Origin: CAYOVG01 sp964407285
GTDB taxonomy: Bacteria > Desulfobacterota > Syntrophobacteria > Syntrophobacterales > Syntrophobacteraceae
Direction of reading: 5' to 3'
Assembly (NCBI GenBank): GCA_964407285.1
Contig: CAYOVG010000007.1
Location: forward strand, 1-54,719
Length of the DNA: 54,719 nt
Below are positions 8,539-16,661 of the stretch, one piece after another. Every line of letters starts with the position of its first letter. Within the stretch, counting starts at the first letter, position 1. A model generated the notes under the pieces. That model saw only the letters and a program-made list of their open reading frames with translations, was not told the DNA's origin and did not search any database. A program made the position numbers and the translations under genes.

Positions 8539-10242
8539 TCATGTAGAACTATCTAATTCGACATCCAAAAGCATTATCTCGAAGGACGTATTGCCCTCTC
8601 TTACTGTCCATCGCCCTCTCATATGATTTATTATTTTCTTATCTTCGAGAAGCTGGCGATGCTGCATTAATCTTGCATCCTCTTTGCTAATTAGGATAAG
8701 TGTCATGTTTTTAGGAATTATCGACGTCAATTCTTTCTTTGTCATTTGGGGCAGTTTACTAGTGAGGTCGATATATCCCCATAAATATAGTGAACTAATA
8801 GAATGAAATAAATTGGCCAAGGGCTCATCAGGATCATACCAAAAGCGAATCCTACGATCATCAATTATTCCGCTCTTCAAGAGATTTTGCACCTTAAAAG
8901 CAGCTTTGGAACTCTCAATCTGACTATTGAAAACACGGCTCATGCAGGGGTCTCTGAGCATCGCAATTGTCAATAGAAGAACCAACATACTTCCAAAGGC
9001 AACTCTCATTATCCAGAGCACATTGGAGATCGATATGGCAAGTATTACAACAATAAAGGTTAGGACTCCTATAATTATCCACATCTGACTAATAGATGTA
9101 ATATAGGAGTATACTATAGAGTAGCTCCACATTCCGAATGTAGAGATGACTAAAATTGAGCCTGTAAGCGCAGACTTGGCAATCGGCATATCTGAAGAGA
9201 TATATCCTATCAGAGCACTCGTGAGCAACAGCGTAGGTACAAGCAAATAGCTAGATTCGTAGGATGATTGAAGAACAAGTGTACCTAGAAAGAATTCATT
9301 GATAGCAAAAAGTACTATTGAAAGGATTTGAAATACAATCAAGGAGATAAGCACTCTACGTTGATCGTACTCCTTTTCCTCTATTGGAGCTGGACGGCGA
9401 AATAGACATATAATAGATACAACTGTAGGCACTACAAAAACTGTAAGACGATATGAGTTTCTTATCCACTGGGAAAATGGAATTGTATACGGCTTAAGAT
9501 TACCTTTTACAAGGCTCCACATCGATTGTCTAAGTTGAGCATCAAAAAAACGGAACTCATGTAGAATCTCTAAACTCAAAATGCCCATTATTATTGTAAA
9601 ACCAACCACTCCTGCCAGCACAGCGATTACGTCTTGGATGATAAGAGCAGGTCGATAACGTTTGCTGAAATGTAAATAAGTTATCAGTAACGGAATAATC
9701 ACCATACCGCTGATAAAGTTTGTAAATCCAGCAGCAGCCAGAACTGCTCCCGCAAGCACCATTACAATCCAATGCTTTAATCCACTTGGTGGAGCAAGTA
9801 GGATAGATGCTCCACCTAGTAGACACGTCATCGAGGCTCCATCAGGGTAATCCCAAAAAATTGAACCTATATAATATGGATTTAGCAATAAAAGTGCAGC
9901 ACTGAGAAACGCCATCTGGGACCCAAAGTACCTACCAATTACTCTATAGATAAAAATACCAGATAAGTAGCTCAGAATAACATTAATTAGTAAAGATGCT
10001 ATAATGGGGGCAAATAAGGAATGTACAATTAGACCAGTTATTATCCATGGTAATCTGGATACATAATAAGTAACTCCAAAGGTATCAACAAGATACTTTA
10101 GATTAGTAAAGTACCCGGTATAAATCCAAGGATCCAGGGAACCAACGGGATTAAAGTTACTGAAAGGAGACAAGCAGAATAAAATGATCAATAAAAGTGC
10201 TATCTGGACCGAAGGTAATTTCAAAATAGGATATCTGTCCAT
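8539..10242 (-). CDS. Polytopic membrane protein, probable GT-C (GT39-like) glycosyltransferase
   Basis: 567 residues with 11 or more hydrophobic helices through residue 430 and a soluble C-terminal tail of about 130 residues. The first periplasmic loop has SLDPWIYTGYF with an acidic residue after the first helix, as in dolichyl-phosphate-mannose transferases (PMT/ArnT, GT39). The loop ending NPYYIGSIFWDYPDG after the helix bundle resembles that of ArnT-like enzymes. It would use a lipid-linked sugar at the outer face of the inner membrane. RBS AAGGAAAAT is directly upstream. Composition is strongly AT-rich compared with the window. I am sure that it is a membrane protein and moderately sure of the GT-C fold; the sugar is unknown. 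Confidence 0.8.
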   Translation of the reverse strand: MDRYPILKLPSVQIALLLIILFCLSPFSNFNPVGSLDPWIYTGYFTNLKYLVDTFGVTYYVSRLPWIITGLIVHSLFAPIIASLLINVILSYLSGIFIYRVIGRYFGSQMAFLSAALLLLNPYYIGSIFWDYPDGASMTCLLGGASILLAPPSGLKHWIVMVLAGAVLAAAGFTNFISGMVIIPLLITYLHFSKRYRPALIIQDVIAVLAGVVGFTIIMGILSLEILHEFRFFDAQLRQSMWSLVKGNLKPYTIPFSQWIRNSYRLTVFVVPTVVSIICLFRRPAPIEEKEYDQRRVLISLIVFQILSIVLFAINEFFLGTLVLQSSYESSYLLVPTLLLTSALIGYISSDMPIAKSALTGSILVISTFGMWSYSIVYSYITSISQMWIIIGVLTFIVVILAISISNVLWIMRVAFGSMLVLLLTIAMLRDPCMSRVFNSQIESSKAAFKVQNLLKSGIIDDRRIRFWYDPDEPLANLFHSISSLYLWGYIDLTSKLPQMTKKELTSIIPKNMTLILISKEDARLMQHRQLLEDKKIINHMRGRWTVREGNTSFEIMLLDVELDSST

Positions 10243-10269
10243 ATTTTCCTTATTTTCCTTACCTATAAG

Positions 10270-10298
10270 GTTATAAGAAAACCCACTATCTAGCCCAA
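10270..10298 (-). promoter_or_regulatory. Candidate sigma70-type promoter for the 10.2-0.6 kb part of the glycan cluster
   Basis: On the minus strand TTGGGC is followed after 17 bases by TATAAC. The -10 matches 5 of 6 consensus positions, the -35 only 3 of 6. It lies about 30 bases upstream of the membrane glycosyltransferase start, after the IS200 remnant, where a new transcript for the AT-rich gene block would be needed. Confidence 0.35.
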
Positions 10299-10453
10299 CA
10301 CCTTATTCTATGTACTTTGGAATATGCCAATCTCATGTGAAGTCAGACACCCTGGCAAAGCCGGTGGCTTGATGAGTGGGGCTGCCTCAAAGGCGGTCGC
10401 CCGGCAACAACGTCACTGGTTATAAGCATGGGGCTACCGGGAAAACCGCAGCA

Positions 10454-10561
10454 CTAAAATCGGCCTTCTACGTCTGTTGCTTTTTGCTCACGAATGCAGG
10501 CACGCACCTACTCAAGCTCGAAACCAACGGTTGAGATCGCGTAGCCCCGTGCCCAAAAGTG
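10454..10561 (-). pseudogene. Remnant of an IS200/IS605-family TnpA transposase (C-terminus, with in-frame stop)
   Basis: Reading leftward from 10561 gives HFWARGYAISTVGFELE, then a TAG stop, then VRACIREQKATDVEGRF and a final TAG. HFWARGY-xSTVG followed by xxxIRxQE is the diagnostic C-terminal end of Y1 (HUH) transposases of the IS200 family. The internal stop at 10508-10510 and a stop just upstream of the lysine-rich segment before HFW show that it is dead. I found no HUH motif or catalytic tyrosine region upstream, so most of the gene is gone. Confidence 0.75.
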
Positions 10562-10597
10562 TTCACCGGTCTTTTCTTCTCAAACCCCGCCGGATGC

Positions 10598-10730
10598 GAT
10601 TCACCATCATTGGTGACCACAGAAGTAGAATTCGGCCAAAGTCGCATTGCCCCTCAAAGCATGGTGTGTCGGGCGTTTAGCCTTACCAATGGTCGTGAAT
10701 CTCATCAAACCACCGGAGTAGAATTCTACT
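10598..10730. repeat. Paired direct and inverted repeats next to the IS200 remnant
   Basis: An imperfect inverted repeat joins 10598-10614 and 10685-10701 (15 of 17 positions pair). A near-direct repeat (16 of 18) joins 10616-10633 and 10709-10726, 93 bases apart. The second copy runs into the perfect 14-base palindrome AGTAGAATTCTACT (10717-10730). These may be subterminal hairpins of the dead IS element, or an unrelated repeat family. Confidence 0.5.
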
Positions 10731-10893
10731 CTCGGAACGCTTAAAGCTGTTCAAGTCGCACTGGTCGAACCAGTGGCTTACCCGTTTGAGTTATTTAGAG
10801 GAAATTGGCAGACAGAAGTGCCAAATAAATTGGAGATACGCTCCATGAACTATATCATGAGCGTAAGCGGCTCTAAAAACATAACTCACTCCG

Positions 10894-13161
10894 CTATACC
10901 TTTCTCCCTCCGTGTTTTTCAAGATCGATTACTCGTAGATGCATGTCATTCAATTTCTGATTTAATTCATGGCATTTCCTTTTAGCATTTTTAGCTTCCA
11001 TTTGCCAGTTCCTTGATTGTTCTTTCAACCATGATTTAGCATCTTCTATTTCTTCGATATATTCCTGAGATTCCACCCAGAATTGGTTCATCCTGTGTGC
11101 CGTTGCCTGCCAAGCTTTCCACTGTTCCTCCAACCACGTCTTTGCCCTATGCAATTCGGCATTCCATCGACGACATTCCTCCAATTCTCTCCTCATCTCA
11201 GTAAGGGCCACTCGTTCTTTCAAATGTTGCTCTTCCAGCTCAGATTCAACAGGATTCATACGCCGAGCGTCCTGCAGTTCTTCTAGCCAGTTCAATCGAC
11301 CATTAGCCACCCCCACCGCCCCTGACGGCGATTTTGAACCCACCGACTGCGACGCTTGCTGCTCGGACAATCTAAATCGCGGGAAGTGATATGGTCCATT
11401 TCGCTCGTTGAGAGAGAACCAAACCCAGTGGGCCTGGAGGCTTTTGTCGAAACATGGAGCACCCAGAGTATTTTCCAGTTCAGCTATTTTCTTCGGATCA
11501 ATGCCGATTTGCATATAGAGATCGTAATCGGCAGAGTTGAGTGTTAGTTTATTTCTGGTAATGAACTCGAGGATCGAGACCGCAAGATCCGGTCTGGATT
11601 GCACAGCACCCAAATATACATAGCGGTCTTCGGGACCAGTGCTTCTCCATATACCCTTTCCTGAGTAGCTCGTCTCCTGCCAGGACAGATTTCGAGTGTC
11701 GGACATATTGCGCACGATCACGACATGTTCACGATCTTGCAGAATCGGCATGATGCGTCCTAGCACACATTCCGCCACATCATAACCGGGGGTATTCCAG
11801 AAGAGTAAGACCTTCTGCCTGTCTCCTATAACTTGCTCAAAATCTACTCGGGGGATTTCCTCGTTTATCGTAGTCAATCGATACAGCCATTCCGGCGGTA
11901 CAACTTCGCTCAGGGCGGGACGCACTTTCTCTTCCCAAGCATCGCAAGGGCCGACACTTGCTACCGTGCAATCGACAAGTTGGTTGGCTGCCTCCGTGAG
12001 AAAACACGCAGCCCGGCCATGGCTTCGCCCCAGTTCAATGATGAGATCCGGTTTATACTCCATGATGAAACTGACAAACTGAACACCCTGGTACAGCGGC
12101 AATTCATGCTCGGAATCAACAACATCAAACAAGGCAAGGAGTCTATCTTTTAACGTTGAGATGGCGTAGCGCTGATTCCAAAGGCTCGCGGCAGCAGATG
12201 AAGCCATGATTGATAACGCTTCGGGAACCCTGAATTTCGGAAAATGAAATGGCCCGTCTCCCTCATTAAGAGAGAAGTAACCCCAATGAGCCCGTAGCTC
12301 GGTATCGAAAAACGGTTCACCCAGGAGTTCCACTAGCTCGGCAAGTTTTCCGGAATCCCCGCCAAACTCATTGTGGAGGTCATAGTCGGCAGAATGTAAG
12401 GTTAGGCCATTCCTGGTCGTGAAGTCCACGATGCTTATCACCTGCTCCACGTTGGTATCGACCGTTCCCAGGAAGATCCGACGTCCCTTCCAATCGTTAC
12501 CTCGCCACAGGCCATCTTCCTTGTAGGAGAACTGCTCCGGCTCGCCATAACGGGCATCAGACACATCATGAACGATCACTACATGCTGCCTTCCTTCGAG
12601 GAGCGGCAGTATACCGCCAAGTACACACTCGCCTACGTCAAAACCATGTGCATCCCAAAACAGCAGAACACTGCGGCTGTCTCCTATCAGTTTCTTGTAG
12701 TCAGCACGTAGTATGTCGGCATATACGACCGTCAGCGGCTCAAACCAATCTGGGGGCACGATCTCCGTCACAGCCGGTAACGTCTTAACCTCCCACAGTT
12801 CGGAGCGGCATACGCTTACCACTCTACAATCACCCAGGAGATTAGCTGCTTGTGTAAAAACACACGTGGAATTGCCGTGGGCACGGCCGAGTTCCACGAT
12901 TAAATCAGGTTTATATTCCAGGGCAAAGGCAAGTAACCCCGACCATTGGGTCAGTTCCATACTGACCTGATCACCCACCGCCTCATGTAACCCCCGTATC
13001 TCGTCCTTCAACTTCGCCAGTATAAGGCGTTGGTTCCATAATGCCGATGCTGGAGTAACCCTATGCTGGTTTTGCGTATGTTTGTCATGCGCAGGCATAG
13101 GCCGGGATTGTCCTACCATAGTTCGATGCACGGGCAATTCTCCTTCAGATGCCGAAAACAT
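10894..13161 (-). CDS. Tandem methyltransferase-like double-domain protein with coiled-coil tail
   Basis: 755 residues. Two copies of a roughly 270-residue domain (about 40-312 and 325-598) are followed by a coiled coil (about 625-750). Each copy begins with LWNQR, has a Rossmann-type motif (PDLIVELGRAHGNST in copy 1, PDLIIELGRSHGRAA in copy 2), VLLFW plus D/N, VVIV and a closing FSLN-x-GP-x-FP. The pattern resembles class I SAM methyltransferases of the Methyltransf_24 and cephalosporin hydroxylase (CmcI) groups, but I cannot prove activity. In copy 2 VLLFWD becomes VLLFWN. The coiled coil contains regularly spaced tryptophans (YIEEIEDAKSWLKEQ) shared with the neighbouring glycosyltransferase. 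A role in modifying or capping the exported glycan is inferred from the Wzm/Wzt cluster. No good Shine-Dalgarno precedes the ATG at 13161. Confidence 0.85.
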   Translation of the reverse strand: MFSASEGELPVHRTMVGQSRPMPAHDKHTQNQHRVTPASALWNQRLILAKLKDEIRGLHEAVGDQVSMELTQWSGLLAFALEYKPDLIVELGRAHGNSTCVFTQAANLLGDCRVVSVCRSELWEVKTLPAVTEIVPPDWFEPLTVVYADILRADYKKLIGDSRSVLLFWDAHGFDVGECVLGGILPLLEGRQHVVIVHDVSDARYGEPEQFSYKEDGLWRGNDWKGRRIFLGTVDTNVEQVISIVDFTTRNGLTLHSADYDLHNEFGGDSGKLAELVELLGEPFFDTELRAHWGYFSLNEGDGPFHFPKFRVPEALSIMASSAAASLWNQRYAISTLKDRLLALFDVVDSEHELPLYQGVQFVSFIMEYKPDLIIELGRSHGRAACFLTEAANQLVDCTVASVGPCDAWEEKVRPALSEVVPPEWLYRLTTINEEIPRVDFEQVIGDRQKVLLFWNTPGYDVAECVLGRIMPILQDREHVVIVRNMSDTRNLSWQETSYSGKGIWRSTGPEDRYVYLGAVQSRPDLAVSILEFITRNKLTLNSADYDLYMQIGIDPKKIAELENTLGAPCFDKSLQAHWVWFSLNERNGPYHFPRFRLSEQQASQSVGSKSPSGAVGVANGRLNWLEELQDARRMNPVESELEEQHLKERVALTEMRRELEECRRWNAELHRAKTWLEEQWKAWQATAHRMNQFWVESQEYIEEIEDAKSWLKEQSRNWQMEAKNAKRKCHELNQKLNDMHLRVIDLEKHGGRKV

Positions 13162-13251
13162 GTGGCAATGCCGCGTAACTGCTCAATAAGAAAATACTAC
13201 CTGGAACCCACATACCTTCCATTGGCTCAGGACACTGAAAAGTATGCCACC

Positions 13252-14832
13252 CTAATTCATTCCTTCCAATTTTTGGATTTTCTTTTCTGCCTCCCGCAAA
13301 AGCTCCAGAGCACTCTGGGCCTCACTCTGCCGTCTTCTGCACTCCGTCAGCAGCCATGCTTTGGCTTCCTCCAACTCTTCGATCCATTTCCGAGATTCTT
13401 GCCACGCCTCCAGAATCTTCTCCAACTCTGCCTTGTAGTTGCGCCACTGTTGCTCGTTCCATGCCCTCGCATTCTCCAATTCCTCGATCCAGTGACCACG
13501 TTGCTCATAGAGAGCGATCGCGTCTTTTAACTCGGCCTTGAGCCTTTCATTATCCCTCTTCAAATGTGCAATTTGCACTTTGTCTAATTCGAATTCCTCA
13601 CAGAGGGCGCAATAATCCAGATTCGACTTTCCGCCTTTACCGAAATGAAAGTATTCCTCACCTGCCCGACATCCTTGAAGGATGTCTGATTTTCCATGCT
13701 CACCCTCGCATGGTGCGCATACAGCAAGACATGGTCGCGGAGAGCCTGAGCCATCGGTCCCGACCTCTTCAAGGGAAAACCAGGAAAGCCCCCAACCATC
13801 GTTATTGAAAATGATCGGCTCCTGCCCGGCATGCATAGCTTTGCCCCAATCCCATGTGATCATATAGTCAATGTAGGGAATCTCGGCGTCATCCAGACGC
13901 TTGAACAATGCCTGACTACCTTCCGGACTCCATCCCGAACCGAGAGCATGTTCGATATGGAAAGTGACGCATGGAGGCGGGAGGTACGTTTCCAGCACAC
14001 CAGCATAGTGGGCCATATAGCAAAGCAAAGTGTCAATGTGGAAAGAATACGCCGTGAACTCAGGGTACCCACGCATCATCGCCCACTTATCTTTGCTCAT
14101 TAAAGTAAAATCACCACAAGCATTCGTATGGAGGTCCTCGGGGGGCGTCTGCGGGTCGGTGATACGCACCTGAAGCCGGCAATTACATTCCCCTATTTCG
14201 TGGGTTTCCAGATTGAAGTTGATCCTCGATTCTTCAAGACCCAATTCCATTTCGTCCAATATCTTGAAGCACTCATCCGTCGTCAGAGGTATTGTCTCTC
14301 CGCGCCTATTTATTCGGATGCGATTCTGCCGGCAGAAAGCCAGTTGCTCCTCTATGCTTGCATGTAAAGGCACTTCGTTCAACACATCGTGCCGGTCAAC
14401 CCGATACATGCGTTCAGGATCAAGCGTCTGCTGCCCGAGGTAGGCCATGAGTTCTTCGGAAAACAGGACATCGATATTAGTGGCGAGAACGAATTTCCCT
14501 CTTGCCCGGCGGATGCCGACATTTTTAGCGATCATCTGGAAAAGCGGCATCTTACTGGAGTGGGCGAAACGACTATGCACATCCGGAGGAACCCGGATGA
14601 CCCGCACGGCACAGTAGTCGTTTCGCATGTTCCAGCAGATAGCCTCATGCAATCCAATCTTATCCGGCGGAGGGTTCCACTCGACAATGATCAGTTCCGC
14701 TGGCAAACGGTACTTTAAACATTGAGCAAAGAGTCCATTAACGAATATTTGAGTACGCCGCAAAGGATCCCCCCCATGATCATCATTTCGGGAGGTAACC
14801 ACAATCGAAAGATAAGGTTCGTATGAAGCCAT
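13252..14832 (-). CDS. Glycosyltransferase-like protein (GT-A fold) with C-terminal coiled coil
   Basis: About 526 residues from the ATG at 14832, which follows the nadE stop by one base (TAGCATG), indicating translational coupling; a longer in-frame start inside nadE is unlikely. The N-terminus PYLSIVVTSRNDDHGGDP and later ELIIVEWNPPPD fit the first strands of a GT2-like GT-A domain. FVLATNIDVLFSEEL offers a D-x-D-like site (NID). A cysteine-rich stretch around residues 380-410 (CLAVCAPCEGEHG and DYCALCEEFE) may bind metal. The last 100 residues are a tryptophan-bearing coiled coil (WIEELENARAWNEQQW) like that of the adjacent 755-residue protein, suggesting that they assemble together. Acceptor and donor are unknown. 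Confidence 0.82.
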   Translation of the reverse strand: MASYEPYLSIVVTSRNDDHGGDPLRRTQIFVNGLFAQCLKYRLPAELIIVEWNPPPDKIGLHEAICWNMRNDYCAVRVIRVPPDVHSRFAHSSKMPLFQMIAKNVGIRRARGKFVLATNIDVLFSEELMAYLGQQTLDPERMYRVDRHDVLNEVPLHASIEEQLAFCRQNRIRINRRGETIPLTTDECFKILDEMELGLEESRINFNLETHEIGECNCRLQVRITDPQTPPEDLHTNACGDFTLMSKDKWAMMRGYPEFTAYSFHIDTLLCYMAHYAGVLETYLPPPCVTFHIEHALGSGWSPEGSQALFKRLDDAEIPYIDYMITWDWGKAMHAGQEPIIFNNDGWGLSWFSLEEVGTDGSGSPRPCLAVCAPCEGEHGKSDILQGCRAGEEYFHFGKGGKSNLDYCALCEEFELDKVQIAHLKRDNERLKAELKDAIALYEQRGHWIEELENARAWNEQQWRNYKAELEKILEAWQESRKWIEELEEAKAWLLTECRRRQSEAQSALELLREAEKKIQKLEGMN

Positions 14833-14833
14833 G

Positions 14834-16570
14834 CTATCCGCTCTTGGAAGGGTCAAATCGGTTACTGATTGGCATACGCCGGTCCTTTCCGAAAACACGG
14901 GTGGTGATTTTCGGTCCTGGAGGGCTTTGCCGTCGCTTGTATTCATTGATTTCCACCAGTTTCACGATACGCTGTACGGTGCCCGCGTCGTGACCGGCCG
15001 CTATCAAGGCTTCGGGACTGATGTTCTTCTCCACATAGGCTTCAAGGATGGGGTCAAGCTCCTCGTATGGGGGCAGGGAATCGGTATCCTGCTGGTCCGG
15101 GCGCAGTTCGGCGGAAGGGGGTTTCTCGATGGTTCTGTATGGGATCACCTCCCGCGCCGCGGAACTGTTCACATAACGACTTAACTCGTAGACCAGCAGT
15201 TTCGGTATGTCCTTGATGACGGCAAATCCGCCCGCCGTGTCCCCATACAGGGTGCAGTATCCCACCGCCACTTCGCTCTTGTTTCCCGTGGTCAGCACCA
15301 GCCAGCCGAACTTATTTGATAACGCCATCAATAACGTGCCCCGGATTCGCGGCTGGAGGTTCTCCTCGGTCGTATCCTGCGGAAGATCACTGAACGCGGG
15401 AGCCATCATATCGAGAAAACTCTGGAATACGTTATCGATGTGAAACATCATGAAACGAATTCCGAGGTTCTTTGCCAGGTTCTCGGCATCCTCTATACTA
15501 TGGGAGGAGGAGTACCGGGTCGGCATGGCCACTCCAATCACATTTTCGGGGCCGAGCGCCGCGGCGGCGATAGTGGCGGTCAAAGCTGAATCAATACCGC
15601 CGGAAAGTCCCAGAACCACCTTCTGGAATCGGTTCTTCCTCACGTAATCACGCGTCGCCAGAACCAGCGCACGGTATACCTCCTCGACCGGTCCCATGGG
15701 TGCTTCGACGCGCCCCTGCACTCCTGCGCGCCCTTCTGCTTCGGGCCGTTTATCCAGATCGACCATCTGGTATGAGAAGTTCTTTTCGCCCTTCGCCTTA
15801 CGCCTCCTTGGATCGTTCAGCCGCAGTCGCATCACCTCTTCAAGGTTGATGTCGGTTACCAGAAAATCCTCCTCGAACTGCCGCGCCCTCGCCACCACGG
15901 AACCATCGGGGCCGAAAACCGCGCTCCGGCCGTCGAACACCAGTTCATCCTGGCCGCCTACGGTATTGCAGTACGCCACATAGGCCACGCAATCCGCCGC
16001 CCGTGTACCGAGCATCCGCTCCCGCGCGCGCCCTTTGCCGCGATGATACGGGGACGAGGAAATATTGACGAGTAGTTCGGCATCGCCGAAAATCGCCTGT
16101 TCGCAGGGCGGGCCGTCCGGGTACCATATATCCTCGCAGATGCTCACCCCGAATCGGTGCTCTCCCCAACTGAACACAATCCGATCTCGCGCCTCCCGAA
16201 AATACCGGTCTTCGTCAAAAACACCATAGTTCGGCAGATAGTGCTTGCGGTAAAAGGCCTTGATCTCACCATCCCGGCAAACGACCGCGGCATTGTAAAG
16301 ATCCTGTTCAAACAACGGAAGGCCGAGGATGACAACCATGTCTCCGCTCGCCGCCGCCGCCTCTCGCAGCGCCGTCTGGACGGCGCGAACGAAATACGGC
16401 TTGAGCAGAAGGTCTTCGGGAGGATACCCCGTCAGAACCAGTTCGGGAAATACCACCATGTCCGCGGCCATCGATCTGGCTTTTTCAATTCCGTCCACGA
16501 TGATTTTATGGTTTCCCGCGAGGTCGCCGACAATTGGATTTACCTGAGCAAGAGCGATGCGAACGTTCAT
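14834..16570 (-). CDS. nadE: Glutamine-dependent NAD+ synthetase
   Basis: 578 residues, the usual two-domain form. The N-terminal nitrilase-like amidase has the catalytic triad E43 (FPELVLTGYP), K109 (YRKHYLPNYG) and C145 (SICEDIW). The C-terminal ammonia-dependent synthetase has the PP-loop LGLSGGIDSALTA and KPPSAELRPDQQDTDSLPPY for the substrate loop. It converts deamido-NAD+ with glutamine and ATP to NAD+ in the cytoplasm. The ATG at 16570 is used because the sequence MNVRIALAQVNPIVGD is the family N-terminus. Unusually this core metabolic gene lies within the glycan cluster, directly between a nucleotide-sugar dehydrogenase (which consumes NAD+) and a glycosyltransferase with which it is nearly fused. 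Confidence 0.95.
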   Translation of the reverse strand: MNVRIALAQVNPIVGDLAGNHKIIVDGIEKARSMAADMVVFPELVLTGYPPEDLLLKPYFVRAVQTALREAAAASGDMVVILGLPLFEQDLYNAAVVCRDGEIKAFYRKHYLPNYGVFDEDRYFREARDRIVFSWGEHRFGVSICEDIWYPDGPPCEQAIFGDAELLVNISSSPYHRGKGRARERMLGTRAADCVAYVAYCNTVGGQDELVFDGRSAVFGPDGSVVARARQFEEDFLVTDINLEEVMRLRLNDPRRRKAKGEKNFSYQMVDLDKRPEAEGRAGVQGRVEAPMGPVEEVYRALVLATRDYVRKNRFQKVVLGLSGGIDSALTATIAAAALGPENVIGVAMPTRYSSSHSIEDAENLAKNLGIRFMMFHIDNVFQSFLDMMAPAFSDLPQDTTEENLQPRIRGTLLMALSNKFGWLVLTTGNKSEVAVGYCTLYGDTAGGFAVIKDIPKLLVYELSRYVNSSAAREVIPYRTIEKPPSAELRPDQQDTDSLPPYEELDPILEAYVEKNISPEALIAAGHDAGTVQRIVKLVEINEYKRRQSPPGPKITTRVFGKDRRMPISNRFDPSKSG

Positions 16571-16661
16571 AGATTCAACCTGTACTCGAACGGCTTCGAA
16601 GGATGCCGACCGGCATTCGATGCTACGCCAAATCGGCAATCCTTATACATAATTCGAAAAA

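Larger units (their letters stand above)
10243..10893. other. 650-base gene-free stretch with decayed mobile DNA
   Basis: No convincing gene is present. The left 60 bases hold the candidate promoter for the membrane glycosyltransferase. The middle holds an IS200-type transposase fragment (10454-10561). The right part holds paired repeats at 10598-10633 and 10685-10730. The stretch separates two blocks of the polysaccharide locus that also differ in base composition, and is likely an old insertion or recombination scar. Confidence 0.6.
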
